DNA of 64,000 nt, taken from positions 44,129 to 108,128 of the forward strand of contig CACJBQ010000001.1 in NCBI GenBank assembly GCA_902591695.1, read 5' to 3'. The notes below the pieces were generated by a model. The model was not told where the DNA came from. It saw only the letters and a program-made list of their open reading frames with translations, and made no database searches. The position numbers were made by a program, and so were the translations under genes. Of the stretch, positions 38,508 to 48,181 are shown piece by piece. Position 1 is the first letter of the stretch. Each line of letters begins with the position of its first letter. The stretch is from an uncultured Pelagibacteraceae bacterium. Its GTDB lineage: Bacteria; Pseudomonadota; Alphaproteobacteria; Pelagibacterales; Pelagibacteraceae.

Positions 38508-39419
38508 ATGCTTTCAAACAAAGAAATTGTGTGTCCAAACAACCTATTGGATTTAGCTCATAAAAAAAAAGGAGTTAAAGTTGCAGTTGTAAATGCTGGC
38601 AAACCTTTGCCTATGTTATCCGTTCAAGACGCGGTTAATGAAAATTTAATTGAGCCCATATTTATTGGTCATGAAGTAGAAATTCAAAAATGTGCCGAAG
38701 ATATTAAATGGGATATTGCAAAATACGAGCTTATTCATGAGCCTGTGGAAAATGATACTGCTAAAATTGCAGCTAAATTAGCAAGTGAAGGCAAGGTACA
38801 AATAATAGTCAAAGGCCATATTCATACTGATGTGCTAATGAAAGAAGTGCTTAAACGTGAATATAATTTGTTGGGAAAAACAAGATTAAGTCATATCTGG
38901 CATATGACTATCGGTAAAGATGATAAGCCATTAATTATTACTGATGGAGCATTAAATGTTTTGCCAAATGTTAAAACAAAAATGCATATTCTTAAGAATG
39001 TGGTTAATTTTTCAAATAGAATAGGAATAGAAAAACCAAAAGTATCCGTATTATCTGCAACAGAGGAAGTTTTGGAAAGTGTCCCAAGTTCTATCGAGGC
39101 TGCAGAAATAACAAAATTAGCCAAAGAGGAAAATTTAAGTGCAGACGTTTTTGGTCCTTTAGCGTTCGATAACAGTATTTCAAAAAAATCTGCTGCAATT
39201 AAAGGAATTAAAAATTTGGTTGCTGGAGAAGCTGATGTTTTATTAGTACCTGGTGTAGAAACTGGAAATGCTTTAGTAAAAATGCTTATCTATTTTAGTG
39301 GAGCATGCGCCGCAGGAGTTGTTGTTGGTGGAAAAGTACCAGTTGTTATAACAAGTAGATCTGATGAAGCTCAAGCGCGATTAGCTTCGATTGCAGCTGC
39401 AGTAGTCGCTTTAGACTAA
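38508..39419 (+). CDS. phosphate acetyl/butyryltransferase-like enzyme
   Basis: IIVKGHIHTDVLMKEVL; LVAGEADVLLVPGVETGNALVKMLIYFSGACAAGVVVGGKVPVVITSRSD. Confidence 0.88.
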   Translation: MLSNKEIVCPNNLLDLAHKKKGVKVAVVNAGKPLPMLSVQDAVNENLIEPIFIGHEVEIQKCAEDIKWDIAKYELIHEPVENDTAKIAAKLASEGKVQIIVKGHIHTDVLMKEVLKREYNLLGKTRLSHIWHMTIGKDDKPLIITDGALNVLPNVKTKMHILKNVVNFSNRIGIEKPKVSVLSATEEVLESVPSSIEAAEITKLAKEENLSADVFGPLAFDNSISKKSAAIKGIKNLVAGEADVLLVPGVETGNALVKMLIYFSGACAAGVVVGGKVPVVITSRSDEAQARLASIAAAVVALD

Positions 39420-39428
39420 ATGATACAT

Positions 39429-39448
39429 TGAATTTCAAAAGAAATTCA
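39429..39448. promoter_or_regulatory. inverted repeat between the pta-like and hisD/hpsN-like genes
   Basis: TGAATTTC-AAAA-GAAATTCA. Confidence 0.4.
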
Positions 39449-39478
39449 TTTAAATAAACTGAAATTTAAAGGAGAGAA

Positions 39479-40765
39479 ATGGCAATTACATACTTAAAAA
39501 AATCACCAAAAACATCATCAACTGACGACACAAAAACAAGAGAAATAGTAGAAAATATTCTAAAAGATATTGAGACTAGTAAAGAAGAAGGTTGTAAGGA
39601 GCTTTCGAAAAAGTTTGATAAATATGAAGGTGATGTAATTGTTTCAAAAGAAAAAATTGAAGAAATAAAAAAAAATTTAGATCAAAAAACTAAAGATGAT
39701 ATTCAGTTCTCTCATGAAAGAGTGAGAAAATTTGCTGAAGCACAATTAAAAAATTATGGCCAAGACTTTGAAGTTGAATTATCTGATGGTTTATTTGCAG
39801 GACAAAAACTTATTCCAGTAAATACAGCTGGTTGCTACGTACCAGCAGGAAGATATGCTCATATAGCCTCAGCTGTAATGAGTGTAACTACAGCAAAAGT
39901 GGCTGGTGTTAAAAATATTTTAGTTTGTAGCTCACCTAAACCTGGTGTTGGAGTTCATCCTTCAATTGTTTATACAGCCGACTTATGTGGTGCTGACGTA
40001 ATAATGAATTTAGGTGGCGTGCAAGCTATTGCAGCAATGACAAACGGTTTATTTGGAAATGCACCTGCGGATATTTTGGTTGGACCTGGAAACCAATTTG
40101 TTGCTGAAGCAAAAAGAATTTTGTTTGGAAAAGTTGGTATAGATTTGTTTGCAGGACCTACAGAAATTGCAGTAATTGCAGATGAGACAGCTGATCCTGA
40201 AATGGTTGCATATGATTTAGTTGGACAAGCAGAACACGGTTATAATTCTCCAGCTTGGTTGTTTACTAAAAGTAAAAAAGTTGCAGATTATGTAATGGAA
40301 AGAGTTCCAGAATTAATTGCAGATTTACCAGATCTTCCAAGAGAAAATTCAGGTGCTGCATGGAGAGATTATGGTGAAGTAATTCTTTGTGACACTGATG
40401 AAGAAATCGCTAAAGTTAGTGATGAATACGCTCCAGAACATTTAGAAGTCCAGACTAAAAATTTACAATGGTACCACGACAGATTAAAAAATTATGGATC
40501 TTTATTCATTGGTGAGGAAACAACTGTTGCGTATGGAGATAAATGCTCAGGTACAAATCACATTTTGCCAACAAAAGGAGCTGGTAGATACACAGGCGGT
40601 TTGTTTGTTGGTAAATTTATTAAAACATTAAGTTTCCAAAGAATGAGTAAGGCTGCAACAAAAGAAGTTGGTGCTGCTTGTGCAAGAATTTCTAGATACG
40701 AAGGAATGGAAGCACATGCCAGAACAGGTGATGTAAGATTAAGAAAATATGGTTTTTCTAATTAG
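39479..40765 (+). CDS. histidinol dehydrogenase family protein, candidate sulfopropanediol dehydrogenase (HpsN-like)
   Basis: HisD-fold motifs (VGPGNQFVAEAKRILFGKVGIDLFAGPTEIAVIADE; GQAEHGYNSPAWLFT; EYAPEHLEV); no his genes nearby, sulfonate-type neighbourhood. Confidence 0.8.
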   Translation: MAITYLKKSPKTSSTDDTKTREIVENILKDIETSKEEGCKELSKKFDKYEGDVIVSKEKIEEIKKNLDQKTKDDIQFSHERVRKFAEAQLKNYGQDFEVELSDGLFAGQKLIPVNTAGCYVPAGRYAHIASAVMSVTTAKVAGVKNILVCSSPKPGVGVHPSIVYTADLCGADVIMNLGGVQAIAAMTNGLFGNAPADILVGPGNQFVAEAKRILFGKVGIDLFAGPTEIAVIADETADPEMVAYDLVGQAEHGYNSPAWLFTKSKKVADYVMERVPELIADLPDLPRENSGAAWRDYGEVILCDTDEEIAKVSDEYAPEHLEVQTKNLQWYHDRLKNYGSLFIGEETTVAYGDKCSGTNHILPTKGAGRYTGGLFVGKFIKTLSFQRMSKAATKEVGAACARISRYEGMEAHARTGDVRLRKYGFSN

Positions 40766-42024
40766 TAATTACTTAATTTTAAATCTAAATAAAGAGCTGC
40801 TGACCATGAAAAGTTTTTTGCTCCCATAGGTTGACCACTCTTGCAACTGAAATATTCAAAAAAACCTTTTTTTTCTAGTATTTGTATGGTTTTTTTTTTT
40901 ATTTTATCAGAAAAGAACTTATCTTTGTTTTTTAGCCCTTTATAAATAAACCAATTACAATTAATCCACACAGGACCTCTCCAGTATCTTTTCTCTTCAA
41001 AACTTTTATGATTTGGTTTAATTGATGAAAAAAAATATTTTTCTTTTAAATTATGTTTTTTTAGATTTTGAATTAGTTTTTTATTAATTTTATCGTTATT
41101 TAAATCAGCAAATAATACAAAATAATTAGTTATTGATGGAATGTAAATTTTTTTATTATTTTTTAAATCTTTTGAAAAAAAAATTTTTCTTTTTTTATCA
41201 TATAATTTAAGAAAATTTTTTTCTGTTATTTTTATGTAATTATCTATTTTAGTTTTGTTAAAACCAAAAGTATCTAATAAAGAAACAAGATCTTTATTAG
41301 CTTTTAGAAATATAGAATTAAAACCCACATCTACTACATTAAAGAAAGAGGATTTATAAACTTTTTTTGGATTATATTTTATTTTTCTTAAATTATTTTT
41401 TATTGTGACATACCTATCGTAATCTATATTAAGTGGCCTAAAATCTGGATTTACAACCTTGTTATCAGCTCTTTTGTATTTTATATTTTTCTCAATTTTT
41501 ACTTTATTCATAGGTTCGTCCCATATAGGAGAATTATCATAACCACTTTCCCAAGGATGTAAAATAGACACTAAACCGGTTTTTTTTGGATCTCTAAATT
41601 GAATAAACCATTCATGAAATTTTTTAATTTTTTTAATTATTTTTTTTATATTTAACAATTGGGTTTTATTGATTTTATTTTTATTTAAAATTTCTTTTAA
41701 AATTGTTGCTAATATTGGAGGTTGAGTTATTCCAGATGAGTGGATTTTATTACCACAATTCCACGCTGTGTAATTTGGGTAATAATTTGTTTTAGTGTTA
41801 TGAAATAAAATATGAGGAACCATTCCATCCTTCCATTGTCCATCTAACAATGTATTTATTTCTTTTAATGCAAAATTTAAATTAAAATAAGAATACCCTA
41901 AAGCTATAAAGCCAGAGTCCCAATTCCACTGAGCAGGATAAAGTTTATTGTTAGTTGGTAAAGTGTAACCCCTTCTTCTATTATCAAGTAAAGTTTTTTT
42001 TGCTCTATTAATTGAAACTTTCAT
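40762..42024 (-). CDS. MGH1/GH63-like glycoside hydrolase
   Basis: YPAQWNWDSGFIALGYS; YWRGPVWINCNWFIYKGL; FEYFSCKSGQPMGAKNFSWSAAL. Confidence 0.8.
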   Translation of the reverse strand: MKVSINRAKKTLLDNRRRGYTLPTNNKLYPAQWNWDSGFIALGYSYFNLNFALKEINTLLDGQWKDGMVPHILFHNTKTNYYPNYTAWNCGNKIHSSGITQPPILATILKEILNKNKINKTQLLNIKKIIKKIKKFHEWFIQFRDPKKTGLVSILHPWESGYDNSPIWDEPMNKVKIEKNIKYKRADNKVVNPDFRPLNIDYDRYVTIKNNLRKIKYNPKKVYKSSFFNVVDVGFNSIFLKANKDLVSLLDTFGFNKTKIDNYIKITEKNFLKLYDKKRKIFFSKDLKNNKKIYIPSITNYFVLFADLNNDKINKKLIQNLKKHNLKEKYFFSSIKPNHKSFEEKRYWRGPVWINCNWFIYKGLKNKDKFFSDKIKKKTIQILEKKGFFEYFSCKSGQPMGAKNFSWSAALYLDLKLSNY

Positions 42025-43217
42025 TAACCTTTTACGCTCCCTGCTGTTAAACCACTAACTAAATATTTTTCAAAATAAACAAATATAAACAATACGGGCA
42101 ATGTTACTACAACTGATCCTGCCATTAAATATTGTCTTGGTGTTTCAGCATCACCACTTAGATATTGAATTGCTCTTGATAATGTAAATGAATTAGGATT
42201 ATCCAAAAACATTAAAGAAAACAAAAACTCATTCCAGGCAATCATAAATACATATAATGCAACAGAAGAAATAGCTGGAATACTTAAAGGTATTATAATT
42301 TTTGTTATGATTCCAAACCAACTTAATTTATCTAAAATTGCAGCTTCTTCTAATTCTTTTGGTATACTTTTAAAATATCCTTGCAGCATATAAATTGCTA
42401 CTGGAAGTGTTGTTGCTGTGTACACAATTAACAAACCCTCTATTGAATTACGTAAACCTAATTGACTAAATATTGTATACAACGGAATAACAAGAACGAT
42501 TGCTGGAAACATATATATTATAAGTATAGATGTAGATAAAAATGTTTTTCCAAAGAAATTTAATCTTGCAACTGCATAAGCAGCAGGTATTGCAAAAAGA
42601 AGAGTGATAATAACAGTACCGACAGAAACAATCGTACTAATTACAATGTATTTTCCAAATTTATAAGATTTAAAAATTACAAAATAAGATTTGAATAAAT
42701 CTTTTATATCTTGGCCAAAATTTATACTAAAATCTAAAGGATTCACTAACAATGCTATTTGTGTTTTAAAACTTGTTACTAACATCATGTAAAATGGAAA
42801 AAGTATTACAAATGAAAAAAATAAAATTCCAAATAAAGTTAAAAAATCAAATAAAATCACTTGAGTAGAGTGCTCTTCATTTAAACCTATAAAAGTATAT
42901 TTGCTAATTTTATTGGTAAAAAAATATAATATTAAAAATACGCCCACATTATACCAAATTGGAAATTTTTGTATTAAGTAACCATCACAAAAAACGAATA
43001 TGAAAGAAAAAATTATTGATTTATAAATTGATTTAATTCTATCACCTATTCCTAAGTGAGCTAATGATATTAAAAGACCAAATATAAAAATTATTTCAAT
43101 ATTAAAACTATTAATACTTAAACCTTGCAATGTTGCTAATATCTTCCAAATCGAAATTAAAAAAATTAAGAAAAATGCAGATATCATCGAAAATAGTATT
43201 GTGTTTTTAGTTCTCAT
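42024..43217 (-). CDS. carbohydrate ABC permease (MalG type) with N-terminal multi-TM extension
   Basis: C-terminal MalG-like EAA loop (LEEAAILDKLSWFGIITKIIIPLSIP; AWNEFLFSLMFL); ~120 aa hydrophobic N-terminal extension. Confidence 0.87.
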   Translation of the reverse strand: MRTKNTILFSMISAFFLIFLISIWKILATLQGLSINSFNIEIIFIFGLLISLAHLGIGDRIKSIYKSIIFSFIFVFCDGYLIQKFPIWYNVGVFLILYFFTNKISKYTFIGLNEEHSTQVILFDFLTLFGILFFSFVILFPFYMMLVTSFKTQIALLVNPLDFSINFGQDIKDLFKSYFVIFKSYKFGKYIVISTIVSVGTVIITLLFAIPAAYAVARLNFFGKTFLSTSILIIYMFPAIVLVIPLYTIFSQLGLRNSIEGLLIVYTATTLPVAIYMLQGYFKSIPKELEEAAILDKLSWFGIITKIIIPLSIPAISSVALYVFMIAWNEFLFSLMFLDNPNSFTLSRAIQYLSGDAETPRQYLMAGSVVVTLPVLFIFVYFEKYLVSGLTAGSVKG

Positions 43218-44466
43218 CTACTCTTTTTCCTAAAAGTTTAAAATAAAAAAACATAAACATTAAAAGCAATACAACGATTACTATTGAAACGGCTGAGCCC
43301 ATTCCAATATCTGATATTGCAAAACCTTGTTGATAAACATTTATTGGTAAAGTTCTTGTTCCTGATGCACCTCCAGTTAATAAAAAGACGTCCTCAAATT
43401 TATTAAAATTCCATATAAATCTAATCATGAATAAAATCGAAATTACTGCAGTAATTTGGGGAAGTGTAATATTAAAAAATTTTTGAAAGGGACTGGCCCC
43501 ATCGACATCAGCTGCCTCATATAATTCTTTTGGAATAGCTTGAAGTCTTGCAAGAATAAACAAAAAGGCTAAAGGGAAATACCTCCAAATTTCAAACATT
43601 ATAACTGTTGTAAGTGCTAACCTTAATTTAAAATCAAAACCTAAAATACTAATTTCAATATATTTTTGTCCAAGAAGGTTTATTGGAGTTTCAATAATTT
43701 GATAATTTAATAATAAACTGTTTAAGGTGCCACTATTAGGGTCTAGTAAAAGTTCCCAAGTATAAGCTAAAGCAACAACTGGAGCAACATAAGGGAAAAG
43801 GAGAACACTCCTCATAAATGTTCTTCCATAAAATTTTTGATTAACCATTTGAGCAGTTAAAATTCCAAATACTATTGAGCCAACAGTTCCAAAAAATGTA
43901 TAATAAAACGTTGTTAGTAGTAAATCTATAAATTCATTTTCAAATAAAACCTTTTTAAAATTTTTAAGAGTAAAGTTAGTATTAAGTAATATATTATCAG
44001 ATTTCCCATCCAATTTTGGCTTAATTGATTTAAGATTTTTTTTGTCTATTTTTAATCCATCATTTGTTGCAAATATTACATGAAAATTTTCCCTATATTT
44101 AGCTGGCCAATTTCCAAATTCACATTTTAATTTATACTTTTCGTAAGAACATCTAGGATCTAAATTTTCAATTTCAAAATTTTTTGGAAAATTATCTTGA
44201 AACGAAACATCTCTAATTTCTTGAATTAATGAACTATTTCTTAACTTATATAATATTTTTATTTTAGTAGGTTCATCAGAAATAGATTTTACAATTTTTT
44301 TTGCTCTTGGTTCTGGAATTCGAATATCTTTTAATTCAACTTCTTTAAAACTAATCCAAATATTTGCAAAAATTGGAAATAAAATTATTGAAAAAACTAA
44401 GAGAACTGCAGGTAAAGTTAGTATGTATGCAGTTTTTTTTTCTGTATTTGCTAGAGTATCATTCAT
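43207..44466 (-). CDS. carbohydrate ABC permease (MalF type) with periplasmic insert
   Basis: LYEAADVDGASPFQKFFNITLPQ EAA loop; ~130-aa insert after TM1. Confidence 0.87.
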   Translation of the reverse strand: MNDTLANTEKKTAYILTLPAVLLVFSIILFPIFANIWISFKEVELKDIRIPEPRAKKIVKSISDEPTKIKILYKLRNSSLIQEIRDVSFQDNFPKNFEIENLDPRCSYEKYKLKCEFGNWPAKYRENFHVIFATNDGLKIDKKNLKSIKPKLDGKSDNILLNTNFTLKNFKKVLFENEFIDLLLTTFYYTFFGTVGSIVFGILTAQMVNQKFYGRTFMRSVLLFPYVAPVVALAYTWELLLDPNSGTLNSLLLNYQIIETPINLLGQKYIEISILGFDFKLRLALTTVIMFEIWRYFPLAFLFILARLQAIPKELYEAADVDGASPFQKFFNITLPQITAVISILFMIRFIWNFNKFEDVFLLTGGASGTRTLPINVYQQGFAISDIGMGSAVSIVIVVLLLMFMFFYFKLLGKRVDEN

Positions 44467-44467
44467 A

Positions 44468-44501
44468 AAAAAAGCGGATAATTTATATTATCCGCTTTTT
44501 T
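44468..44501 (-). terminator. strong hairpin with U-tract between binding-protein and permease genes
   Basis: AAAAAAGCGGATAAT-TTAT-ATTATCCGCTTTTTT, 15-bp stem; on the minus strand the U-tract ends about one base before the permease ATG. Confidence 0.88.
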
Positions 44502-44513
44502 ATAAAATTAAAA

Positions 44514-45845
44514 TTATTTGAATTTAGCTAATGATTTGTTAATCATATCAACAGCTTCATCGACATCAATTTGATCATCAATATAAAGTCTAGTAATTCT
44601 ATTTATAAATTGAGAATTTATGACTTTTGACGCTCTTGATAGTTCACCTTCTTTAACACCCCATCTATTTGCAGTATCTAAACCAGCTACGATGTTATTA
44701 ATAACATCTGGATCATATAGATCTGACAAAGGAGCTTTTCTATCAACTCCAACAGGTAGTTTACTCCAAGCTTTTGTGAAAGCCTCAGGGTCACTTGAAT
44801 TTCCTCTTCTTACTGGAAATTTACCTTCTGGAGCTATCGATAATGTGCTTGTGTAACCTTCATCCATTGAGTACATGATAAATTGTTTAGCTTCATCTGT
44901 ATCAGCATCAGCTGTTATACCAAAATATCTAACATCTGCCCATGCAGCACCTTTCTTATTACTAGGTCCACTAAAATTAGTAATGAAACCAGTTTTAGAA
45001 GCTAGCTCAGGTGATGTTGGATCACTGTTAATTGTTGGTGGAGCTGAGTCTCTTAAACCTGCAAGTTCATCCATAATAAATGGAGACCAAATAATCATTG
45101 GAGTTTTTCCTGCAAAGTAAAGTGCTCTAGATTGTTTCCAGTACAATTCACCTGGAGGACTTGCTTTAGCAATTACTTTATAAAACTCTAATGCTTCTTT
45201 TAGTTTTTTACCTTGTTTCTTGATACCACCCTTTTTAACAATATTAACCCCATTTGCTAAAAGAACGTGTTCTAGAACCTGACTCATAAAATTTTCATCA
45301 GTTTTAGTTGCAGCAACAAAACCAAACATTCCATTTTGTTTTGATAGCTTCTCAACAGCAGCTACAATGTTTGCATAGCTTGTTGGTGGTGCTAAATCTG
45401 CATTTTCAAAAAGGTCTTTTCTATAAACAACCATCTGTGTCCATCCATCTACAGGAACAGCTGCAATCTTCGAACCTTTTTTTGCCATATTAAGTGCACC
45501 TGGTGCAAATGTATCTTTACCAAGTTCTTTCACAACATCATTATTGGCATCTACATCTAAAATTCCTGCTTCAGCCCATGGTAATACATATTGTAAAGTG
45601 TGATAGATGACGTCTGGTAAGTCACCTGCTGCCGCTGCAGCTGTAGCTCTAGTTCCCAAATCTTTTTCTTCTACTGGAATCACATCTACTTTAATACCTG
45701 TTTTAGCTTCAAAAGCTTTAGCCATTTCCTCTTGCTTAGCCATTCGGGCAGGCTGAACTTCTGTAGTCCAAAACTTTATGTCTGCGTAAACAATATTCGA
45801 AATAAAAAACGAAATTACGCAAAACAACTTTATTATATTTTTCAT
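44514..45845 (-). CDS. carbohydrate ABC transporter substrate-binding protein (family 1)
   Basis: Signal peptide; IKFWTTEVQPARMAKQEEMAKAFEAKTGIKVDVIPV; AAAGDLPDVIYH. Confidence 0.9.
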   Translation of the reverse strand: MKNIIKLFCVISFFISNIVYADIKFWTTEVQPARMAKQEEMAKAFEAKTGIKVDVIPVEEKDLGTRATAAAAAGDLPDVIYHTLQYVLPWAEAGILDVDANNDVVKELGKDTFAPGALNMAKKGSKIAAVPVDGWTQMVVYRKDLFENADLAPPTSYANIVAAVEKLSKQNGMFGFVAATKTDENFMSQVLEHVLLANGVNIVKKGGIKKQGKKLKEALEFYKVIAKASPPGELYWKQSRALYFAGKTPMIIWSPFIMDELAGLRDSAPPTINSDPTSPELASKTGFITNFSGPSNKKGAAWADVRYFGITADADTDEAKQFIMYSMDEGYTSTLSIAPEGKFPVRRGNSSDPEAFTKAWSKLPVGVDRKAPLSDLYDPDVINNIVAGLDTANRWGVKEGELSRASKVINSQFINRITRLYIDDQIDVDEAVDMINKSLAKFK

Positions 45846-45988
45846 TTCCCCTCCTATTTATGTTTAAAACTATATTAAAATGATTCTATTTAGCAAAGAC
45901 AAGACTGACACATATCAGGTATGTGATTGATTCATGGCAATTACTCAAAAAATAGGAAAAATTTGCAATTAGTCAATTATAGGTTGTG

Positions 45989-47044
45989 TTATGATTTTAA
46001 TCTTTTCCCATTTTCATCAAAAATAAAAATGTCATTTAGATCAAAACCTATGGAACTTCCTATTTCAACATTGCTTGGAATTTTTGCACTTAATTGGTGT
46101 TCATCTTTTTTCATATATACAATTTTTTCATTACCAAGGTTTTCAATTAATTCAATTTCAGGATTAAAACTAAATTTTGTATTCTGAATTGCTTTTAAAT
46201 GTTCGGGCCTAATACCCACAAAATGTTTTGATTTTTTTAATTTTAAATTATTAAATTGAATGTCGTTACCTAACAATTGAATTGTATTTTCTGAAACAAC
46301 ATATTCCTCGTTTACTTCTAAAATATTCATTTTGGGTGTGCCTATAAATTGTGCAACAAAAATATTTGCTGGATCGTTATAAATTTCCTCAGGAGTACCA
46401 ACCTGTTCAATATTTCCCTGATTTAAAATAACTATTCGGTCTGCTAAAGTCATAGCTTCAACTTGATCATGAGTCACATAAATCATATTTGTTTTGATCT
46501 GGTTGTGTAATTTAGATATTTCAACCCTCATTTCAGCTCTTAATGCTGCATCTAAGTTAGATAAAGGTTCATCAAATAAAAATATCTTTGGATTTCTTGT
46601 AATAGCTCTTCCTATCGCCACTCTTTGTCTTTGACCTCCAGATAATTGTTTTGGTTTTCGCTCTAATAGCTCTTCAATTTTTAAAATTTTTGCAGCTTGC
46701 ATTACTTTTGTGTTGATTTCTTCCTTTGGCCTTTTTTCAATTTTTAAACCAAAAGACATATTTTCATAAACATTCATATGAGGATAAAGAGCATAAGATT
46801 GAAAAACCATTGCAGTTTGACGTTTAGAAGGATGCAGTTCATTAATTTTTTGATCATTAATAAAGATTTCACCTTCATCTATTTTTTCTAATCCAGCAAT
46901 CATTCTTAGAAGAGTTGATTTTCCACATCCAGATGGTCCAACTAATACAAGAAACTCATCTTCTTTACCTAAAAGATTAAAATCTGTGATTATTTTATTG
47001 GATCCAAATGATTTGTGTACTCCAGTAAATTTTATGTTAGCCAT
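45989..47044 (-). CDS. carbohydrate ABC transporter ATP-binding protein (UgpC/MsmK/MalK type)
   Basis: Walker A GPSGCGKST; LSGGQRQRVAIGRAI; C-terminal TOBE-like VGIRPEHLKAI. Confidence 0.94.
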   Translation of the reverse strand: MANIKFTGVHKSFGSNKIITDFNLLGKEDEFLVLVGPSGCGKSTLLRMIAGLEKIDEGEIFINDQKINELHPSKRQTAMVFQSYALYPHMNVYENMSFGLKIEKRPKEEINTKVMQAAKILKIEELLERKPKQLSGGQRQRVAIGRAITRNPKIFLFDEPLSNLDAALRAEMRVEISKLHNQIKTNMIYVTHDQVEAMTLADRIVILNQGNIEQVGTPEEIYNDPANIFVAQFIGTPKMNILEVNEEYVVSENTIQLLGNDIQFNNLKLKKSKHFVGIRPEHLKAIQNTKFSFNPEIELIENLGNEKIVYMKKDEHQLSAKIPSNVEIGSSIGFDLNDIFIFDENGKRLKS

Positions 47045-47045
47045 T

Positions 47046-48161
47046 TTATTTTTTTATACTTTCTAAAACATCAACTCCAATTTGTTTTAATATGTGGATT
47101 ATATCAATTGGAACCCAATTTTCACGAATTTTTCCTTCATCATGATGATAAAAATCCATAACTCTCATAGTAACATTTTGATTTTCAGATTTATATCCTA
47201 ACCAGTCCTCAGTTCCATATATTGCCTGAATACTATTCCATCCTGCTGTTAAAGAAAATTTTCCATCCCCTAACTCACAATAATGGCCAAGTTTCCAATA
47301 ATTTCTTTCCTTAAAAGTTTTTCTAAAAGGTAATTGGTGATTATCTACAAATCCCTCTAAAGATCTGGCAGTTCCAATACCACTTGGTCCATACCAAATC
47401 ATTTTTTCATGCCAAAAATCTTTTTGTGGATGGTTTATTAATTTTTCCTTAAGATCTTTATCAGAAGAAACCTCTAATTCAGGTTTTATATTTAAACTTC
47501 TCTGCATGATAAGTGATTGCTCTAAACTAGCTTTAGAAATTTCCATGTCTTTTTCAAAAAAATTTACACCGTCTGTGTTAATTGGATTCAACCAATTTCC
47601 TTCAGATCCTCTTGAAAGATTAATTCGATTTGATCCAGTTTGTATTAATAGATCTATTAAATCGATTAAAATATAACTTTCAATAATTTTTCCATCTTTA
47701 AGTTGATGAATTTCACAACACTTTAGATTTACCATTTTATTATTAGGTTGAATGCCCAACCAAGAATTTTTAAACACGCCTGATAATGAAGAAATAGAAC
47801 CTACTTGAATTTTATCTCTAAAAGCACCACTAATTACTATTTGCTCTCTTCTTTCAAGATCAGGAAATGAGTTAAAAAGAGGTTTCCAAAATTTTTCCTT
47901 AAAATCTCCTATTCCTACAAATTCATTTAATGGATAAAAACAATTAACATTAATATTGTGAGAGAACGCATTTTTAAGATTTTGATCAAGTTTAGAGATG
48001 CCATCATTTACTATAGAATTTAAATATTTTCTGACAACTTGTTTGTAATTATAATTTTCTTCAGGTGAGATGACTATTTTTTCCACTTTCTCTTGACCCT
48101 TAAGACCTGTATCAAATTGTTCTATTTGCATATATTTTTTGTTAGATAATTTTACTATCAC
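47046..48161 (-). CDS. double SnoaL/NTF2-like (ester-cyclase type) protein
   Basis: Two NTF2-like halves: FPLNEFVGIGDFKEKFWKPLFNSFPDLERR...GKIIESYILIDLIDLLIQTG and MIWYGPSGIGTARSLEGFVDNHQLPFRKTF...GKIRENWVPIDIIHILKQIGVD. Confidence 0.8.
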   Translation of the reverse strand: MIVKLSNKKYMQIEQFDTGLKGQEKVEKIVISPEENYNYKQVVRKYLNSIVNDGISKLDQNLKNAFSHNINVNCFYPLNEFVGIGDFKEKFWKPLFNSFPDLERREQIVISGAFRDKIQVGSISSLSGVFKNSWLGIQPNNKMVNLKCCEIHQLKDGKIIESYILIDLIDLLIQTGSNRINLSRGSEGNWLNPINTDGVNFFEKDMEISKASLEQSLIMQRSLNIKPELEVSSDKDLKEKLINHPQKDFWHEKMIWYGPSGIGTARSLEGFVDNHQLPFRKTFKERNYWKLGHYCELGDGKFSLTAGWNSIQAIYGTEDWLGYKSENQNVTMRVMDFYHHDEGKIRENWVPIDIIHILKQIGVDVLESIKK

Positions 48162-48181
48162 AAAATATAGTTTAAAAAAAT

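Noticed and set aside
39479-40765. Canonical histidinol dehydrogenase of histidine biosynthesis
   Set aside because: Not excluded by motif alone, but no his genes adjoin and the neighbourhood is sulfonate-type, so HpsN-like is preferred; left as a testable call
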